A stretch of DNA of 64,000 bases from Streptococcus anginosus (GCF_900636475.1 NZ_LR134283.1:558001-622000); one strand, 5' to 3'; shown: positions 45,931 through 55,081, numbered from the stretch's first letter. The notes: a model not told the origin generated them from the letters alone. Numbers and translations: made by a program.

Positions 45931-48708
45931 ATGAGTAGTACCTTTATCAATGATTTAGTGTGTCAAGTGTGTCAAAATGAAATATCCAATGATGCAATTG
46001 TTTCAGAAGTAGGACGAACATTAGGAGTATTAAGTAATTATGGCATTCAAAAAATTAATTTGCGTTTTTTAGGTGAAAAATCACCTAAAAATCAAGTGTG
46101 TCAAATTGATGAATTTGATGTGTCTACAGGTGTGTCAATTGATACAAAATATGCTTACTATACTACGTTTAATAAAATTCATGATGATTGTAAGACAGGA
46201 AATGTAGCAATTAAAGATAGTGATATTTCTTCGTACCGATTTATGTTGATAGATATTGACCCTGAGCGTCCGAGCGGGGTGTGTGCTACAAAGGAAGAAA
46301 AGCAATCTGCCATAACCGTGGCCGATAATATTCTACAATGGTTCGAAGTTAATGGAATAACAATACATCATATAATTATTGCAGATTCAGGAAATGGCAT
46401 TCACTTATTAATACCGTTAAACTTCCTCTCATCAGTTACGACTAAAGATAAAATAAAATTAATTTTAAATTTACTAAATCAAAAATTTTCAAATAAACAG
46501 TCTAAAATTGATGTTACAGTATATAACCCTAGTCGCATTACTCGCTTATACGGAACACTGAATTGTAAGGGAGAGAATACTTCTGAAAGACCGTACCGTC
46601 AAAGTAAACTGCTTTATGTTCCCAACGAGACATCAGATGGTTTAACGGAAGAAAATTTAAATTCACTAATTTCTCAATTAAAAGAGACACTTCCTGAGCA
46701 AGAAAACAAAACAACAGCTAAAAATGGGGAACAGGTTAATGAGAAACCTTATATATTAGCGAAAGGTGAAGAATGGCTAAAATATTATAATTTAGAGTTT
46801 CATTCATATAAAGAAGATGAACATGGCACTAAATTATATCCATTCAAAACTTGCCCAATGAAAGAGCATTCAAATACTGATAGTGGAGCATGTTTCACCA
46901 TAACTAAATATGGAAGATGTAGGTTTAAGTGTCTCCATGCTAGTTGCTCAAGTAAAACTATTAATGATTTCATATCTAAATATCCATGCCCCGAGGAATT
47001 CTTATTAAAAGAATCTTCGACAAGTAGGAAAGAGGTACCAACTCTAGAGGATTTAATTAATGGGAAGAGATACAACTTTGGAGATTACGAAGTTAGTAAA
47101 TCTGGTATATATAAAATCTCTGATAAAAAGACTGAAATCATATCATCCACTCCATTCTTTATTTCCAAAAGTTTCTTCAATATTGACACAAACCACTTTC
47201 AATATGAGTTTCAGTATCTAATTCAAGGTAAAAAGAATACCCAAAAAATATTAGGAATCACTCTATCACCTTATAAGATTTCTGATTTAACAAAATTCGG
47301 TATTATTTTAGCATCAGCACCTCAGAAAGTTATTGAATATCTGAATTATCAGTTAAAAACAGTCCCTATTCAGAATATCCATTCATATGTCGGGTGGAAA
47401 ACAAACGATTCAGACACATTAACTTTCAGGTTGGATAGAAATTATGGAGATACAGAAGTAAGTCTACTAGTAGATAACTCTCTCTTTAATTTGTCGTCAC
47501 GAGGAACATTTGAAGAATGGAGACAAATGGTCCTTGATAATGTACTTGATAGCAATATGGAGATTGCATTATGTGTGGGTTTTAGTTCAATCGTACTAGG
47601 ATACCTAGCAATCACTGATAAGCCTGATATCGGAAGCTTAATCGTCAATTTCTACGGGCAATCAACAAGCGGTAAGACAACAGCACTGCATTTAATTAAT
47701 AGTATTTACTCTAGTCCAGTAAATAACATGTATTCATTCAGTGCTACTCAGAATGCTTTACTTGCTATTTTGAATGAAAATAGAGGAGTAGTGACTACAA
47801 TTGACGAGTTGTCAGCTTCAAGAAGTACAGACCTATCGGAACTATTGTATCAAATCGGACAAGGTCGAAGTCGCTTACGGCTAAGTTCCTCTTCTACGCT
47901 ATCTGAACAGCTACGATTCAATACTGTAATCGCTACAACCTCGGAGGTACCGATGGCAAACTACCTTAATTCAAATCAAGGATTGCATATGAGATATATA
48001 GAACTTTCTTCAGAGGAAGCTTGGACAAAAAATGGAGCTATTGCTGATGATATCAAACTAAGATGTTCTCAGCACTATGGAGTAGCTAGTGATGCATTCA
48101 TGGAAAAAATTTTTAAACATGAACAGGGAACTGGATACATAAAAAAAGTGTATCAAACAGCTTATACTGAACTACTAGAGAAACTTCCAGAAAGTAACTT
48201 TAAGACCCGAATATGCACACTATATGCCATTATTTATAGTTCTGCAATTCTGGTTAAGGAATTGCTAGACATAGATATCGACAAAAAGAGGGTTTGCGAG
48301 TTTTTAATAAAGACAGAGAAAGAAACTTTAGATAAAAGAGGTGAAATCCCTTCTGATTTATATGATAAGATAGTGGATTATACTTTATCTCACGCTGGAC
48401 TATTCAACATCAAGGAGGGATACTCGATAGGTGGAAAGAAAATAGGAATGATTAAAGCTCAGAAAGGAACGTATAGAGTCTATTTCTTCAGAGAGGAGTT
48501 CGTCAAGATGTTGAAAAAAGAATTCTCTATTTCTAACGTTGAAAAAGCCATCCAACTGTTAATAAGTCAGAATAAATGGATAGCGGATAAGAGGCGAAGT
48601 GTAAAATATGTAACCTATGAAAATCATAAAATCGCAATGTATTGCTTAGAGTTACCAATGCACTGGAGAAATTTTGCAATAGAGGCAGAGATAATAAGGG
48701 GGTATTAA
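45931..48708 (+). CDS. island primase-helicase (AEP-like primase + DUF927 ATPase)
   Basis: 925 residues. The N-terminal part resembles an archaeo-eukaryotic primase: MLIDIDPERP near residue 107 supplies the acidic metal site and GNGIHLLIPL (about 155) the second motif. A Cys-rich segment (CPMKEHSN ... CRFKCLHASC, about 307-338) may bind zinc. The C-terminal half is DUF927 helicase-like: GWKTNDSDTLTFRL, Walker A GQSTSGKTT (about 575), Walker B TTIDEL (about 623). Such proteins start replication of phages, satellites and plasmids. Iterons lie in its first 210 bp. The island can therefore probably replicate after excision. Confidence 0.88.
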   Translation: MSSTFINDLVCQVCQNEISNDAIVSEVGRTLGVLSNYGIQKINLRFLGEKSPKNQVCQIDEFDVSTGVSIDTKYAYYTTFNKIHDDCKTGNVAIKDSDISSYRFMLIDIDPERPSGVCATKEEKQSAITVADNILQWFEVNGITIHHIIIADSGNGIHLLIPLNFLSSVTTKDKIKLILNLLNQKFSNKQSKIDVTVYNPSRITRLYGTLNCKGENTSERPYRQSKLLYVPNETSDGLTEENLNSLISQLKETLPEQENKTTAKNGEQVNEKPYILAKGEEWLKYYNLEFHSYKEDEHGTKLYPFKTCPMKEHSNTDSGACFTITKYGRCRFKCLHASCSSKTINDFISKYPCPEEFLLKESSTSRKEVPTLEDLINGKRYNFGDYEVSKSGIYKISDKKTEIISSTPFFISKSFFNIDTNHFQYEFQYLIQGKKNTQKILGITLSPYKISDLTKFGIILASAPQKVIEYLNYQLKTVPIQNIHSYVGWKTNDSDTLTFRLDRNYGDTEVSLLVDNSLFNLSSRGTFEEWRQMVLDNVLDSNMEIALCVGFSSIVLGYLAITDKPDIGSLIVNFYGQSTSGKTTALHLINSIYSSPVNNMYSFSATQNALLAILNENRGVVTTIDELSASRSTDLSELLYQIGQGRSRLRLSSSSTLSEQLRFNTVIATTSEVPMANYLNSNQGLHMRYIELSSEEAWTKNGAIADDIKLRCSQHYGVASDAFMEKIFKHEQGTGYIKKVYQTAYTELLEKLPESNFKTRICTLYAIIYSSAILVKELLDIDIDKKRVCEFLIKTEKETLDKRGEIPSDLYDKIVDYTLSHAGLFNIKEGYSIGGKKIGMIKAQKGTYRVYFFREEFVKMLKKEFSISNVEKAIQLLISQNKWIADKRRSVKYVTYENHKIAMYCLELPMHWRNFAIEAEIIRGY
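45958..46138 (+). repeat. GTGTGTCAA iterons inside the primase gene (candidate origin)
   Basis: Four perfect copies at 45958-45966, 45967-45975, 46096-46104 and 46130-46138, and a 7-of-9 copy at 46118-46126, all direct. The first three are in frame as Val-Cys-Gln; the one at 46130 is in another frame (Gly-Val-Ser), so protein repetition does not explain it. An AT-rich stretch (45845-45915) lies just upstream. This fits an iteron origin recognised by the encoded replication protein. Confidence 0.55.
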
Positions 48709-48710
48709 GA

Positions 48711-48911
48711 ATGGAAACGATAGATTACACTGCACTCATTAAATTGGGGTATAGACAACATACAGCCAAAAATATTATTAGACAAGCTAAATGTTGGCTT
48801 GTTGAAAACGGGTATGAATTCTATCTCAATAAACGTTGTGGAGTTGTTCCAACCTATGCTGTAGAAAAAATAATAGGAATTAAAATTGAAGGGGGCAGTT
48901 GTAATGGGTAA
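48711..48911 (+). CDS. DUF3173 excisionase-like protein
   Basis: 66 residues: ALIKLGYRQHTAKNIIRQAK, then ENGYEFYLNKRCGVVPTYAVEKIIG, the DUF3173 pattern found next to integrases of streptococcal integrative elements. The start at 48711 lies 2 bp after the primase stop, with AAGGGGG upstream; an earlier in-frame ATG at 48642 lies inside the primase gene. It overlaps the integrase start by 8 bp. Its neighbours suggest a role in excision. Confidence 0.85.
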   Translation: METIDYTALIKLGYRQHTAKNIIRQAKCWLVENGYEFYLNKRCGVVPTYAVEKIIGIKIEGGSCNG

Positions 48912-50112
48912 AACAAAATATCCTTGTGTATATAAAAATGATAAAACTGGATTTTATTACTACAGTGTAGAACTGGGTGTAGACAGAATTACAGGAAAAC
49001 GAATTCAGAAAAAATCCTCTAAGTCAGCAAAAGGCAATCCTTTCCGTACAGCTAAAGAAGCGTATGAGGAGGTTACCAAAATAAAACTGGAGTATCATAA
49101 AGTGAAGAATTATAGTGATTATGATATAACCTATGAACGATTTATGAAAGAAAATTATCTGCCAATGTATGAAAAAAGCGTAGAACAAGGAACATGGCTT
49201 TCTAAACAGCCTGCACTAAACTTGTTAGTTCAGATATTTGGAAAAATAAAGTTAAGGAACATCACTCTTACTGATTGTGAAAAATTCAGAGTATATCTTT
49301 TGACACATAACCAATACTCACAGAGCTATGCGTCAATGATATATGGAGTATTTAGAAAGACTCTAGATTATGCGGTAAAAATACAATATCTTGAAACGAA
49401 CCTTTCTAAACAGACGGATGCAATTTCTAAAGGACGAACAACAGTAGCTTACTGGACTAAGGCAGAGTTTGAGAAGGTACTGACAAGCTTTTACATAGAT
49501 GATCTTTATGAGCATATGTCGTTTATCGCAATCTGGTTATATTATATGACTGGAATTAGAGTATCTGAGGGATTAGCATTAAAATGGGCGGATATAGACT
49601 TAGAAAATAAAAAAATGCGAATACACGGTACATTAGAAATGAGAGGTAAAGCAAATTATAGAGTAAAGAGTTATACAAAAACTGTTAGTAGTCAGCGTAC
49701 TATTTCCTTAGATGATACAACTATTCAACTGTTGGTTAAATGGAAACAGCGACAAGAAAAGCAATATATAGGTCCGTTCATCATCAGTTATTCAAAAGCA
49801 CCACTACACCGTTCAACAATTAATAGAATTATTAAGCGTCATGCTGATATCAGCGGTGTCCATCAAATACAGGCCAAAGGATTAAGACATAGCCATGCAA
49901 GTTATCTTATCAATGAGCATAATATTGATGTCTTAGTTATTTCTCGAAGACTAGGGCATTCAAGCCCAGAGATAACACTAAAACACTATGCGCACCTATG
50001 GTCAAGGAATGATGAAAGTGTTGCACAAGCTATAGAAGGCGATATTGATATCAAATATGGTGTTGAGAGTAAAGTAAAGTTTAAAGGTAACCAAGTAATT
50101 AAGAAAAAATGA
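48904..50112 (+). CDS. int: tyrosine site-specific integrase
   Basis: 402 residues: an N-terminal arm-binding domain (KYPCVYKNDKTGFYYYSVEL with conserved aromatic residues, AP2-like), a SAM-like core-binding domain (about 80-170) and a catalytic domain with Arg in TGIRVSEGLAL, LRHSHASYLI, LGHSSPEITLKHYAHL (nucleophile Tyr in KHY). Start 48904 (GGGGG upstream) is favoured over 48886. It lies next to the guaA att core and should act there; paired GCAGGGA repeats at both ends are its likely arm sites. Confidence 0.95.
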   Translation: MGKTKYPCVYKNDKTGFYYYSVELGVDRITGKRIQKKSSKSAKGNPFRTAKEAYEEVTKIKLEYHKVKNYSDYDITYERFMKENYLPMYEKSVEQGTWLSKQPALNLLVQIFGKIKLRNITLTDCEKFRVYLLTHNQYSQSYASMIYGVFRKTLDYAVKIQYLETNLSKQTDAISKGRTTVAYWTKAEFEKVLTSFYIDDLYEHMSFIAIWLYYMTGIRVSEGLALKWADIDLENKKMRIHGTLEMRGKANYRVKSYTKTVSSQRTISLDDTTIQLLVKWKQRQEKQYIGPFIISYSKAPLHRSTINRIIKRHADISGVHQIQAKGLRHSHASYLINEHNIDVLVISRRLGHSSPEITLKHYAHLWSRNDESVAQAIEGDIDIKYGVESKVKFKGNQVIKKK

Positions 50113-50123
50113 ATATAGAAATT

Positions 50124-50157
50124 AACCCCCAACGCATAAAATTTAGCGTTGGGGGTT
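50124..50157 (+). terminator. integrase terminator
   Basis: AACCCCCAACGC/GCGTTGGGGGTT, a perfect 12-bp stem with a 10-base loop, 12 bp after the int stop. It also shields the convergent guaA transcript. Confidence 0.9.
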
Positions 50158-50161
50158 AAAA

Positions 50162-50180
50162 GCAGGGATATGGGCAGGGA
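50162..50180 (+). repeat. paired GCAGGGA repeats, right island end
   Basis: GCAGGGA at 50162-50168 and 50174-50180, a 12-bp period, matching the pair at 41491-41509 in sequence, spacing and orientation. Confidence 0.65.
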
Positions 50181-50269
50181 ATAACTTAACTAAAAGTTGC
50201 GGTAAGTATATGAAATAACGTGTCAATCCTTGTAAAACCAATAAAAAATATTTAAATATTATAGTTGAC

Positions 50270-50281
50270 TTATTCCCACTC
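50270..50281. other. right attachment site core (guaA 3' end)
   Basis: TTATTCCCACTC covers the guaA stop and last codons (GAG-TGG-GAA-TAA on the minus strand). The left core TTACTCCCACTC would give GAG-TGG-GAG-TAA, so integration exchanged a synonymous Glu codon and kept GuaA intact. Confidence 0.75.
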
Positions 50282-51829
50282 AACCGTTGCTGGTGGCTTG
50301 CTAGTAATATCGTAGACAATACGATTAACATGAGCTACTTCATTGACGATACGAACAGAGATTTTTTGCAATACTTCCCAAGGAATTTTAGCAAAATCTG
50401 CGGTCATTCCGTCAATAGAAGTAATAGCACGAATTGCAATAGTGTAGTCATAAGTTCGACCATCTCCCATGACACCTACCGAACGAACACCAGTATTCAC
50501 AGTGAAGTATTGCCAAATATCACGATCGAGTCCAGCTTTCACAATTTCTTCGCGGAGAATGGCGTCGGATTCACGTACAGTGGTGAGTTTTTCTTCTGTA
50601 ATTTCCCCCATGACACGTATAGCAAGTCCTGGACCCGGGAATGGCTGACGCCAAACAATTTCATCTGGCATACCAAGTTCTGTACCAAGCGCGCGAACTT
50701 CATCTTTGTAGAGGGTGTTCAGAGGTTCAATCAGCTTGAACTGCATGTCTTCAGGAAGTCCACCAACGTTATGGTGTGATTTGATTGTTTGGGCAGTATC
50801 TGTACCAGACTCAATGACATCTGTGTAAAGTGTTCCTTGTGCGAGGAATTTCACATCTTTCAGCTTACTTGCTTCATCATCAAAGACGTAGACAAATTCA
50901 TTGCCGATGATTTTACGCTTTTGCTCTGGATCAGAAACACCAGCTAATTTATCAAGGAAACGTTTGGCAGCGTCTGCTTTGATGATATTCAGACCGAATT
51001 TTCCTCCAAGGGAATCCATGACTTGATCTGCTTCGCCCTTACGGAGCAATCCATGATCTACAAAGATGCAGATAAGCTGGTCTCCGATAGCTTTTTGAAG
51101 GAGAACGCCAACAACGGATGAATCAACACCGCCTGAAAGCCCGAGAAGAACACGTTTATCGCCAACCGTTTCTCGAATTCGCTTGATTTGCATTTCAATA
51201 AAGTTATCCATTGACCAGTCGCCTTTGGCGCCACAAATATTCAAAGCAAAATTGCGTAGAATATCATACCCATAAACAGAGTGGCGTACTTCAGGGTGAA
51301 ATTGAATGCCATAAATCTGCTTTTCAGGTTGCTCAATAGCTGCAAATGGACAGTCGGCAGAAGTACCAGTACGTACAAATCCTTGAGGAATTTCGGTGAC
51401 AGCATCTCCGTGACTCATGAGAACGATTTGTTTTTCAGGAGTTCCTGCAAACAGTTTAGAGACAGTATGAGTGAGCTCGGATTGACCGTACTCACGGTTT
51501 CCGGCATTTCCAGCAGGTACAACTTTCCCACCTAATTTGTGAGTCAAAAGCTGCATTCCATAGCAAATTCCCAAAATTGGAATACCCAATTCTAAAATTT
51601 CAGGATCAATGTCAAATGCTCCTGCTTCATATACAGACTTTGGTCCACCTGACAAAATGATTCCGACTGGATTTATCTCACGAACCTCAGCAGCTGTGAT
51701 TTTATTGCTTTTCAGCTCAGAAAAAACACCAATCTCGCGGATTCTGCGTGAAATAAGCTGATTGTATTGGCTCCCATAATCCAGTACAATAATTCTTTCG
51801 ACATCTTGCAATTCAGTTGTAGTTGTCAT
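50270..51829 (-). CDS. guaA: GMP synthase (glutamine-hydrolysing)
   Basis: GuaA makes GMP from XMP, ATP and Gln. 519 residues: a class I amidotransferase domain with [15 protein letters not shown] (catalytic Cys) and GIQFHPEV, then the ATP-PPase domain with [13 protein letters not shown], and the C-terminal dimerisation domain ending PPATVEWE. Family length is normal. Its 3' end is the island integration site. The C-terminal codons are partly island-derived but the product is unchanged. Confidence 0.98.
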   Translation of the reverse strand: MTTTTELQDVERIIVLDYGSQYNQLISRRIREIGVFSELKSNKITAAEVREINPVGIILSGGPKSVYEAGAFDIDPEILELGIPILGICYGMQLLTHKLGGKVVPAGNAGNREYGQSELTHTVSKLFAGTPEKQIVLMSHGDAVTEIPQGFVRTGTSADCPFAAIEQPEKQIYGIQFHPEVRHSVYGYDILRNFALNICGAKGDWSMDNFIEMQIKRIRETVGDKRVLLGLSGGVDSSVVGVLLQKAIGDQLICIFVDHGLLRKGEADQVMDSLGGKFGLNIIKADAAKRFLDKLAGVSDPEQKRKIIGNEFVYVFDDEASKLKDVKFLAQGTLYTDVIESGTDTAQTIKSHHNVGGLPEDMQFKLIEPLNTLYKDEVRALGTELGMPDEIVWRQPFPGPGLAIRVMGEITEEKLTTVRESDAILREEIVKAGLDRDIWQYFTVNTGVRSVGVMGDGRTYDYTIAIRAITSIDGMTADFAKIPWEVLQKISVRIVNEVAHVNRIVYDITSKPPATVEWE

Positions 51830-51908
51830 TTCTTCCCTTTCTTAAAAGACTTTTCTTTGTTTATTCTAACACAAAATAAAGACTTTTTCCAATAACATTA
51901 AGTAGCGA

Positions 51909-51937
51909 TTGACTTTTATTTCAATTGATAATACAAT
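51909..51937 (+). promoter_or_regulatory. promoter of GntR gene
   Basis: TTGACT, a 17-bp spacer and TACAAT; the ATG follows about 34 bp later with GAAAGGGG. Confidence 0.5.
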
Positions 51938-51970
51938 GAAGAGAGGAAACCATTCTTGAAAGGGGTTACT

Positions 51971-52669
51971 ATGCTTCCAGCTTATATTAAAATTCACGAT
52001 CAAATAAAAAAAGAAATTGACGAGGAAATCTGGAAAATCGGGCAACGTCTGCCAAGTGAGCGCGATTTAGCTGAACAATTTGAGGTTAGCCGCATGACAC
52101 TTCGTCAGGCAATCACTCTTTTAGTCGAAGAAGGAGTGCTAGAGCGCCGTATGGGTAGCGGTACATTTGTAGCCAGTACACGGGTTCAGGAAAAGATGCG
52201 CGGCACAACCAGCTTTACAGAAATCATCAAATCCCAAGGCAAGACACCTTCAAGTCAATTGATTTCTTACCGTCGAACACTGCCAAGTAAAGAAGAGGTC
52301 GAAAAATTAGGAATTGAGAAGACGGAAAACGTCATTCGTATGGAACGAGTACGGTATGCTAATCACATTCCTGTAGTTTATGAAGTCGCTTCAATTCCAG
52401 AGAAATTCATCAAAAATTTTAATAAAGAAGAAATTACGAAGCATTTTTTTCAAACCTTACAAGAACATGGCTATAAAATCGGAAAATCTCAACAGACCAT
52501 TTATGCTCGTCTTGCAAAAGAAAAGATTGCGCAGTACTTAGAAATTCCTAGAGGACACGCCATTCTTGGTTTGACACAGATTTCTTATTTTGACAATGGC
52601 ACCGCTTTTGAATATGTTAAAAGTCAGTATGTCGGTGAACGGTTTGAATTTTATCTGGAAAATAACTGA
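51971..52669 (+). CDS. GntR-family regulator with UTRA domain
   Basis: 232 residues. Winged helix-turn-helix (about 1-70: GQRLPSERDLAEQFEVSRMT, then GSGTFVAS), followed by a UTRA effector domain (TSFTEIIKSQGKTPSS; VYEVASIP; FEYVKSQYVGERFEFYLE). HutC/NagR-type regulators of this form sense sugar phosphates such as glucosamine-6-phosphate. The effector here is not evident, as no sugar genes are adjacent. Start 51971 has AAAGGGG upstream. Divergent from guaA; a terminator follows. Confidence 0.9.
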   Translation: MLPAYIKIHDQIKKEIDEEIWKIGQRLPSERDLAEQFEVSRMTLRQAITLLVEEGVLERRMGSGTFVASTRVQEKMRGTTSFTEIIKSQGKTPSSQLISYRRTLPSKEEVEKLGIEKTENVIRMERVRYANHIPVVYEVASIPEKFIKNFNKEEITKHFFQTLQEHGYKIGKSQQTIYARLAKEKIAQYLEIPRGHAILGLTQISYFDNGTAFEYVKSQYVGERFEFYLENN

Positions 52670-52695
52670 TTTAAAGTACATAATTTAATATACGT

Positions 52696-52726
52696 AAACA
52701 CCCTTAGTGATTTAAGAGTGTTTTTT
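52696..52726 (+). terminator. GntR gene terminator
   Basis: AAACAC-CTTA/TAAG-GTGTTT hairpin with one mismatch, then a T run. Confidence 0.65.
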
Positions 52727-52784
52727 AGTGAGTAAAGCTCTTCACTAGTAGAGTTTATCTGTATTTTTTGATATAATAATCTTT

Positions 52785-53117
52785 ATGGAAATTGAAAAAA
52801 CCAACCGAATGAATGCTCTTTTTGAGTTTTATGCAGCGCTTTTAACAGATAAACAAATGAATTATATCGAGCTTTACTATGCGGATGATTATAGTTTAGC
52901 TGAGATTGCTGAAGAATTTCAAGTTAGTCGTCAGGCTGTTTATGACAATATCAAACGAACAGAAAAGATTCTCGAAGACTACGAAATGAAACTGCACATG
53001 TATTCAGATTATATCGTCAGAAGTCAGATTTTTGATCAAATAATGGAAAAGTATGCAGATGACACCTATTTACAAGAGCAAATTTCGATTTTATCTGGTA
53101 TTGACAATCGAGAGTAG
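52785..53117 (+). CDS. ylxM: YlxM family signal-recognition-particle associated protein
   Basis: 110 residues with a sigma-70 region-4-like helix-turn-helix ([37 protein letters not shown]). YlxM is co-encoded with Ffh across Firmicutes and in S. mutans modulates SRP function. Here ffh follows after 72 bp. The ATG lies only 8 bases after a TATAAT (52772-52777), with no ribosome site, so the mRNA may be leaderless. Confidence 0.92.
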   Translation: MEIEKTNRMNALFEFYAALLTDKQMNYIELYYADDYSLAEIAEEFQVSRQAVYDNIKRTEKILEDYEMKLHMYSDYIVRSQIFDQIMEKYADDTYLQEQISILSGIDNRE

Positions 53118-53189
53118 TGAATTGTTGACTCAAAAAACACAAAATTCAATAACCAATAACATAGAAATTAACTAGGAGAAATAAAATTT

Positions 53190-54740
53190 ATGGCATTTGA
53201 AAGTTTAACTGAACGTTTACAAAACGTCTTTAAAAATCTACGAAGAAAAGGAAAAATTTCAGAGAGTGATGTCCAAGAAGCGACCAAAGAAATTCGTATG
53301 GCACTCTTGGAAGCCGATGTAGCTTTACCAGTTGTCAAAGACTTTATCAAAAAAGTTCGCGAGCGCGCTGTCGGACACGAAGTTATTGATACATTAAATC
53401 CTGCTCAACAAATTATCAAGATTGTTGACGAAGAATTGACCACTGTATTGGGTTCTGATACAGCAGAAATTATCAAATCTCCTAAAATTCCGACCATTAT
53501 CATGATGGTCGGTCTCCAAGGGGCTGGTAAGACTACATTTGCAGGAAAATTAGCCAATAAACTTAAGAAAGAAGAAGCTGCTCGACCTTTGATGATTGCT
53601 GCTGATATTTATCGTCCGGCAGCTATTGATCAGCTCAAAACTCTTGGTCAACAAATTGATGTGCCAGTATTTTCGTTAGGAACAGAAGTACCAGCAGTCG
53701 AGATTGTTCGTCAAGGTCTGGAGCAAGCCAAGGCTAATCACAATGACTATGTGTTGATTGATACAGCTGGTCGTCTGCAAATCGATGAGAAACTCATGAA
53801 TGAGCTGCGTGATGTCAAAGCACTTGCTCAACCAAATGAAATTCTCTTGGTTGTCGATGCCATGATTGGGCAAGAAGCTGCCAATGTAGCTCGTGAATTC
53901 AATGCTCAGTTAGAAGTAACTGGAGTTATTCTGACTAAGATTGATGGCGATACACGTGGTGGTGCCGCTTTATCCGTCCGCCAAATTACTGGTAAACCGA
54001 TTAAATTTACTGGTACTGGGGAAAAAATTACAGACATTGAAACTTTCCACCCAGATCGGATGTCTAGTCGGATTTTGGGCATGGGAGACATGCTGACCCT
54101 AATTGAAAAAGCCTCTCAGGAGTACGATGAGCAAAAATCACTTGAGATGGCTGAAAAAATACGAGAAAATACCTTTGATTTTAATGATTTCATTGACCAA
54201 CTAGATCAGGTTCAAAATATGGGTCCAATGGAGGATCTACTAAAGATGATTCCTGGTATGGCCAATAATCCTGCCATGAAGAATTTTAAGGTAGATGAAA
54301 ATGAAATTGCTCGCAAACGTGCCATTGTATCATCCATGACACCAGCTGAACGAGAAAATCCCGACCTTCTTAATCCAAGTCGTCGCCGTCGGATTGCTGC
54401 AGGTTCTGGTAATAGCTTTGTCGAAGTCAACAAATTTATCAAAGACTTTAACCAAGCAAAGCAAGTCATGCAAGGTGTCATGTCTGGTGATATGAATAAA
54501 ATGATGAAGCAGATGGGGCTCAACCCTAATAATTTACCAAAAAATATGCCAAATATGAACGGGATGGATATGTCAGCACTTCAAAACATGGATATGTCCG
54601 CTTTAGGGGGAGCTGGTAATCCTGATATGAGCCAGATATTTGGTGGCGGACTTAAAGGAAAAATCGGCGAATTTGCAACCAAACAAGCCATGAAACGTAT
54701 GGCAAATAAAATGAAAAAGGCTAAGAAAAAACGAAAATAA
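53190..54740 (+). CDS. ffh: signal recognition particle protein Ffh
   Basis: Ffh is the GTPase that binds signal peptides and 4.5S RNA for co-translational targeting. 516 residues: N domain, G domain with GLQGAGKTTFAGKLA, DIYRPAAIDQL, DTAGRLQ, TKIDGDTRGGAALS, then an M domain (about 325-435) and a Met/Asn-rich tail ending in a Lys/Arg cluster. An AGGAG ribosome site is present. It is co-transcribed with ylxM. Confidence 0.97.
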   Translation: MAFESLTERLQNVFKNLRRKGKISESDVQEATKEIRMALLEADVALPVVKDFIKKVRERAVGHEVIDTLNPAQQIIKIVDEELTTVLGSDTAEIIKSPKIPTIIMMVGLQGAGKTTFAGKLANKLKKEEAARPLMIAADIYRPAAIDQLKTLGQQIDVPVFSLGTEVPAVEIVRQGLEQAKANHNDYVLIDTAGRLQIDEKLMNELRDVKALAQPNEILLVVDAMIGQEAANVAREFNAQLEVTGVILTKIDGDTRGGAALSVRQITGKPIKFTGTGEKITDIETFHPDRMSSRILGMGDMLTLIEKASQEYDEQKSLEMAEKIRENTFDFNDFIDQLDQVQNMGPMEDLLKMIPGMANNPAMKNFKVDENEIARKRAIVSSMTPAERENPDLLNPSRRRRIAAGSGNSFVEVNKFIKDFNQAKQVMQGVMSGDMNKMMKQMGLNPNNLPKNMPNMNGMDMSALQNMDMSALGGAGNPDMSQIFGGGLKGKIGEFATKQAMKRMANKMKKAKKKRK

Positions 54741-54767
54741 ACATATTTTGTAGTAAATGATGATTGG

Positions 54768-54806
54768 AATAAAGCAGTTCAATTTGGTGGGCTGTTTTAT
54801 TTTTTT
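54768..54806 (+). terminator. ffh terminator
   Basis: AATAAAGCAGTT pairs with GGCTGTTTTATT (three G-U) and is followed by seven T. Confidence 0.7.
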
Positions 54807-55081
54807 GGAAAAACTATTGACATTTGATGATAAACGTGTAATTCGAGAAATTTCAGGAGGACAATTACAACGCGCAGGTATCTGTCGTGCGTCGTGCTAT
54901 GATAAATCAACCAGAACTTTTATTTGCTGATGAACCTACAGGTGCTTTAAACTCAAAAATCAGCCAGAAAGTGATGGAAAGCTTTAAAGAAATCAACAAA
55001 AAAGGTGTGACTATTGTTTTAGTCACTCATGATAGAGCAGCTTACGCCAACCGAATTGTCTTTATGCAAAATACTTACTGA
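54805..55081 (+). pseudogene. ABC transporter ATPase remnant, truncated and frameshifted
   Basis: Only the C-terminal half of an ABC ATPase is left. Frame 1 gives FDDKRVIREISGGQLQRAGICRA, of which the signature is SGGQLQR. The reading then shifts at a tandem duplication of GTCGTGC (54884-54890 and 54891-54897); removing one copy restores R-A-M-I-N-Q-P-E in line with LLFADEPTGALN (Walker B) and VTHDRAAYANR (H-loop). The Walker A half and any start are missing; the frame begins at the ffh terminator. No permease follows. The gene is dead, of the MacB/LolD-like antimicrobial exporter type. Confidence 0.85.

Larger units (their letters stand above)
41423..50281. mobile_element. integrated island (about 8.85 kb) at the 3' end of guaA
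   Basis: It is bounded by near-identical 12-bp att cores. A tyrosine integrase and DUF3173 gene lie at the guaA end, a primase-helicase gene precedes them, and a string of small accessory genes with visibly lower GC than the flanks fills the rest. All genes are on the plus strand, toward guaA. No relaxase, coupling ATPase, capsid, terminase or packaging gene is seen. It could be a phage-satellite-like island, a decayed integrative mobilisable element, or an autonomous replicating integron-like plasmid form; the sequence does not decide. guaA is left intact because the island core restores its last codons. Confidence 0.85.

Noticed and set aside
41423..50281. island as a complete conjugative element or prophage
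   Set aside because: No relaxase, coupling protein, type IV secretion, terminase, capsid, tail or lysis gene can be found in the 8.85 kb.
50330..50779. 149-codon open frame on the plus strand inside guaA
   Set aside because: Antisense shadow of the intact guaA gene; no ribosome site and no recognisable protein.
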